64,000 bases of DNA from Actinomyces sp. (GTDB lineage Bacteria; Actinomycetota; Actinomycetes; Actinomycetales; Actinomycetaceae): NCBI RefSeq assembly GCF_029851875.1, contig NZ_JARKVC010000020.1:62001-126000 (forward strand). Direction: 5' to 3'. Below the pieces are notes generated by a model, which made no database searches, was not told where the DNA came from, and saw only the letters and a program-made list of their open reading frames with translations. The translations under genes were made by a program, and so were the position numbers. Shown piece by piece: positions 62,340 to 64,000 of the stretch; position 1 is the stretch's first letter, and each line of letters opens with the position of its first letter.

Positions 62340-62881
62340 TCCACCGACAGCAGGACCTCAACCACACGGGCGAGGTAGCGGTCGACCGAGGCCTCGTCAT
62401 AGGCCTTGGAGCGTCGAGCGGCGGAGAAGAGCGTGCCACGCACCTGGCTGGCGGTCAGCGGGGCCTGGGAGTCGAAGTAGGCGGCCACCTGGTCCATGAG
62501 GGCGTCCACGTCCTGCTTGGCGTAGCCGGTGCGCTCGGCCGGGATGAAGCGTTCTCCCGCCGGCCGCAGCAGGCGCGGGTAGAGGGTCGTGGCCAGCTCT
62601 GCGACCTGGTCCATCCAGGCCTGGCGACCGTGCTCGGCCACGAAGTCCGCCCGGCGGCGCTGGAGGAAGGCTGTCTCCAGGCGGTCCAGGGCGGCGTCGA
62701 CGGCGTCAGGCTGGTAGCCGCCGTGCACGATGTCGAAGGCCACCGTACGCACGCCCTCAGAGTCCATCTCCTCGACCTCGCCGGCGTCGTAGATCTCGTG
62801 GGCGGTAGCGAAGTAGTGGTCGACCTGCTCTGCCCGGTAGCCCCGACGCATGAGACCCACCTTGGGGAACATGTCGCTCAT
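62336..62881 (-). CDS. DivIVA-domain protein
   Basis: 181 aa. Two copies of the DivIVA-like N-terminal motif are visible: [20 protein letters not shown] at the start and the [18 protein letters not shown] segment near residue 122, each followed by short helices; no long coiled coil follows. This matches the small DivIVA-domain-containing proteins next to rlmN and dxr in actinobacteria. True DivIVA (Wag31) is a longer coiled coil, so this is not the polar growth organiser. It overlaps both rlmN (ATGA) and dxr (GTGA). Confidence 0.86.
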   Translation of the reverse strand: MSDMFPKVGLMRRGYRAEQVDHYFATAHEIYDAGEVEEMDSEGVRTVAFDIVHGGYQPDAVDAALDRLETAFLQRRRADFVAEHGRQAWMDQVAELATTLYPRLLRPAGERFIPAERTGYAKQDVDALMDQVAAYFDSQAPLTASQVRGTLFSAARRSKAYDEASVDRYLARVVEVLLSVE

Positions 62882-64000
62882 CGCCTTGCCCTTGCCCTCT
62901 CCTGGTTCAGTACCTCGGTGGCCAGCTGGCCACAGGCACCGTCGATGTCGCTGCCTCGGGTGTCACGGACCGTCGTGGTGATACCCGCCCGCCGAAGTGT
63001 ATCCACGAACAGCTCCTGCACGTCCGGCTCTGAGCAGGTCCAGATGGATCCGGGAGTCGGGTTGAGCGGGATGGGGTTGACGTGGGCCCAGCCGCGGCCA
63101 CGGGCGTTGAGCTCGTCAGCGAGCAGCTGAGCACGCCAGGCGTGGTCGTTCATGTCCTTGATGAGGGCGTACTCGATCGACACCCGGCGCCCGGTGGCGG
63201 CGTAGTAGTCGTGGGCGGCGTCGAGAAGCTCGCCGACCTTCCACCTGGAGTTGACCGGGATGAGCTCGTCACGCAGCTCGTCGTCCGGGGCGTGCAGGGA
63301 CACCGCCAGCGTCACCGGCATCCCCTCGGCCGCGAGCTTGCGGATCAGCGGCACCAGCCCCACCGTGGAGACGGTGATACCGCGCGCCGACATCCCGAAG
63401 CCCTCAGGGGCCGGGGAGGAAAGGCGCCGTAGGGCGGCGACGACGTTCCTGTAGTTGACCATCGGCTCGCCCATCCCCATGAAGACCACGTTCGACAGGC
63501 GTGCCGGCCCACCCGTGAGGTCACCTCGCTCACAGACCTGGGCGGCGTGACGCACCTGCTCGATGATCTCCCCGGTGGACAGGTTGCGGGTCAGCCCCAT
63601 CTGGCCGGTGGCGCAGAAGGGACAGGCCATGCCGCAGCCGGCCTGGGAGGACACGCACAAGGTGGTGCGGTCCTTGTAGCGCATGAGGACGGACTCCACC
63701 CGGACGCCGTCGTGCAGCTCCCACAGGTGCTTGATGGTGCGTCCGCCGTCAGCGCGCAGCGCGCGGACCTCGTGGATGAGGTCCGGCAGGAGCTCAGCCG
63801 CCAGCTGCTCACGCTGGGAGACGGGCAGATCGGTCATGTCCTGGGCGTCGCGGGTGAAGCGGGTGAAGTAGTGCCGCGAGAGCTGGTCGGCACGGAAGCC
63901 GGGCAGGCCGACGTCCTTGAGGACCTCCTTGCGACCGGCCAGGTCGAGGTCAGCCAGGTGGCGCGGGGCCTTGCCCCTGGGAACCGGGACCGCGAAGGAC
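62878..64000 (-). CDS. rlmN: 23S rRNA (A2503-C2)-methyltransferase / tRNA A37 methyltransferase RlmN (5' end cut)
   Basis: Radical-SAM methyltransferase. The frame runs unbroken to the window edge ([34 protein letters not shown] lie upstream of ATG 63837), so that ATG is internal and the true start lies off the window. Visible features: the 4Fe-4S motif [41 protein letters not shown], and the second catalytic Cys in DGACGQLA near the C-terminus. About 373 residues are present. The stop overlaps the DivIVA-domain gene (ATGA). Confidence 0.96.
   Translation of the reverse strand, partial: SFAVPVPRGKAPRHLADLDLAGRKEVLKDVGLPGFRADQLSRHYFTRFTRDAQDMTDLPVSQREQLAAELLPDLIHEVRALRADGGRTIKHLWELHDGVRVESVLMRYKDRTTLCVSSQAGCGMACPFCATGQMGLTRNLSTGEIIEQVRHAAQVCERGDLTGGPARLSNVVFMGMGEPMVNYRNVVAALRRLSSPAPEGFGMSARGITVSTVGLVPLIRKLAAEGMPVTLAVSLHAPDDELRDELIPVNSRWKVGELLDAAHDYYAATGRRVSIEYALIKDMNDHAWRAQLLADELNARGRGWAHVNPIPLNPTPGSIWTCSEPDVQELFVDTLRRAGITTTVRDTRGSDIDGACGQLATEVLNQERARARR

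Noticed and set aside
63837..63839. ATG 63837 as the start of rlmN
   Set aside because: The frame continues upstream to the window edge with typical RlmN N-terminal sequence, so the gene is cut by the window and this Met is internal.
52..63900. tRNA, rRNA, CRISPR, insertion sequence or prophage features
   Set aside because: No cloverleaf-like tract, spaced repeats, transposase or integrase was recognised on reading either strand; covariance-model searches could not be run here.

Overview
This 64-kb window is chromosomal DNA of a high-GC actinobacterium. Gene content, gene order and the cell-wall genes best fit the Actinomycetaceae (an Actinomyces- or Schaalia-like organism); that placement is inferred from synteny and style only. 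Most genes lie on the minus strand in tight operons, many with 4-base ATGA/GTGA start-stop overlaps. Both edges cut genes: ftsQ at the left, rlmN at the right.

Layout. (1) 1-14.1 kb is the division and cell wall (dcw) cluster, transcribed leftward from mraZ: mraZ, rsmH, ftsL-like, ftsI, murE, murF, mraY, murD, ftsW, murG, murC, ftsQ. Three G-rich boxes spaced exactly 10 bp sit on the mraZ promoter. (2) 14.5-24.6 kb holds a DUF3040 membrane protein, dinB divergent from a spermidine-synthase-like gene, a PAC2 protein, a HelD/HelR-type helicase, and two coupled acyl-CoA ligases behind a 27-bp perfect inverted repeat. (3) 24.6-29.1 kb is a two-component system (kinase, LuxR-type regulator) plus an ABC exporter (ATPase, fused double permease). 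The same 12-bp palindrome lies in front of both transcription units. (4) 29.1-36 kb carries dapA, a GNAT enzyme, dapB, two tandem Tat-exported glycine-rich proteins and an M16 peptidase. The first glycine-rich gene is switched out of frame at a C9 tract just after its start; the second has a C11 tract in its promoter. This looks like a phase-variable surface or secreted protein locus and is the most striking part of the window. (5) 36-48.4 kb is the conserved translation and RNA block pnp, rpsO, ribF, (small Cys/His-rich protein), truB, rbfA, infB, ylxR, nusA, rimP, followed by a divergent DUF4439 lipoprotein. (6) 48.4-64 kb has an SF2 helicase, proS, an accessory pair encoding a small secreted protein and a coupled partner, then the conserved series GNAT, ispG, rseP/rip1, dxr, DivIVA-like, rlmN, interrupted between ispG and rseP by a DUF222-HNH nuclease gene.

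How it works together. The dcw block makes lipid II and builds the septum. dapA and dapB supply the lysine/diaminopimelate branch that MurE may use. dxr and ispG supply isoprenoid precursors for the lipid carrier. The nusA-infB block supports transcription and translation. The accessory parts are the regulator-exporter locus, the glycine-rich pair, the small secreted protein pair and the HNH gene.

A recurrent signal is a TAnnnT -10 element exactly 6 bases before an ATG or GTG with no Shine-Dalgarno sequence. It occurs at nine genes and indicates widespread leaderless transcription. No tRNA, rRNA, CRISPR array, insertion sequence or prophage was seen.
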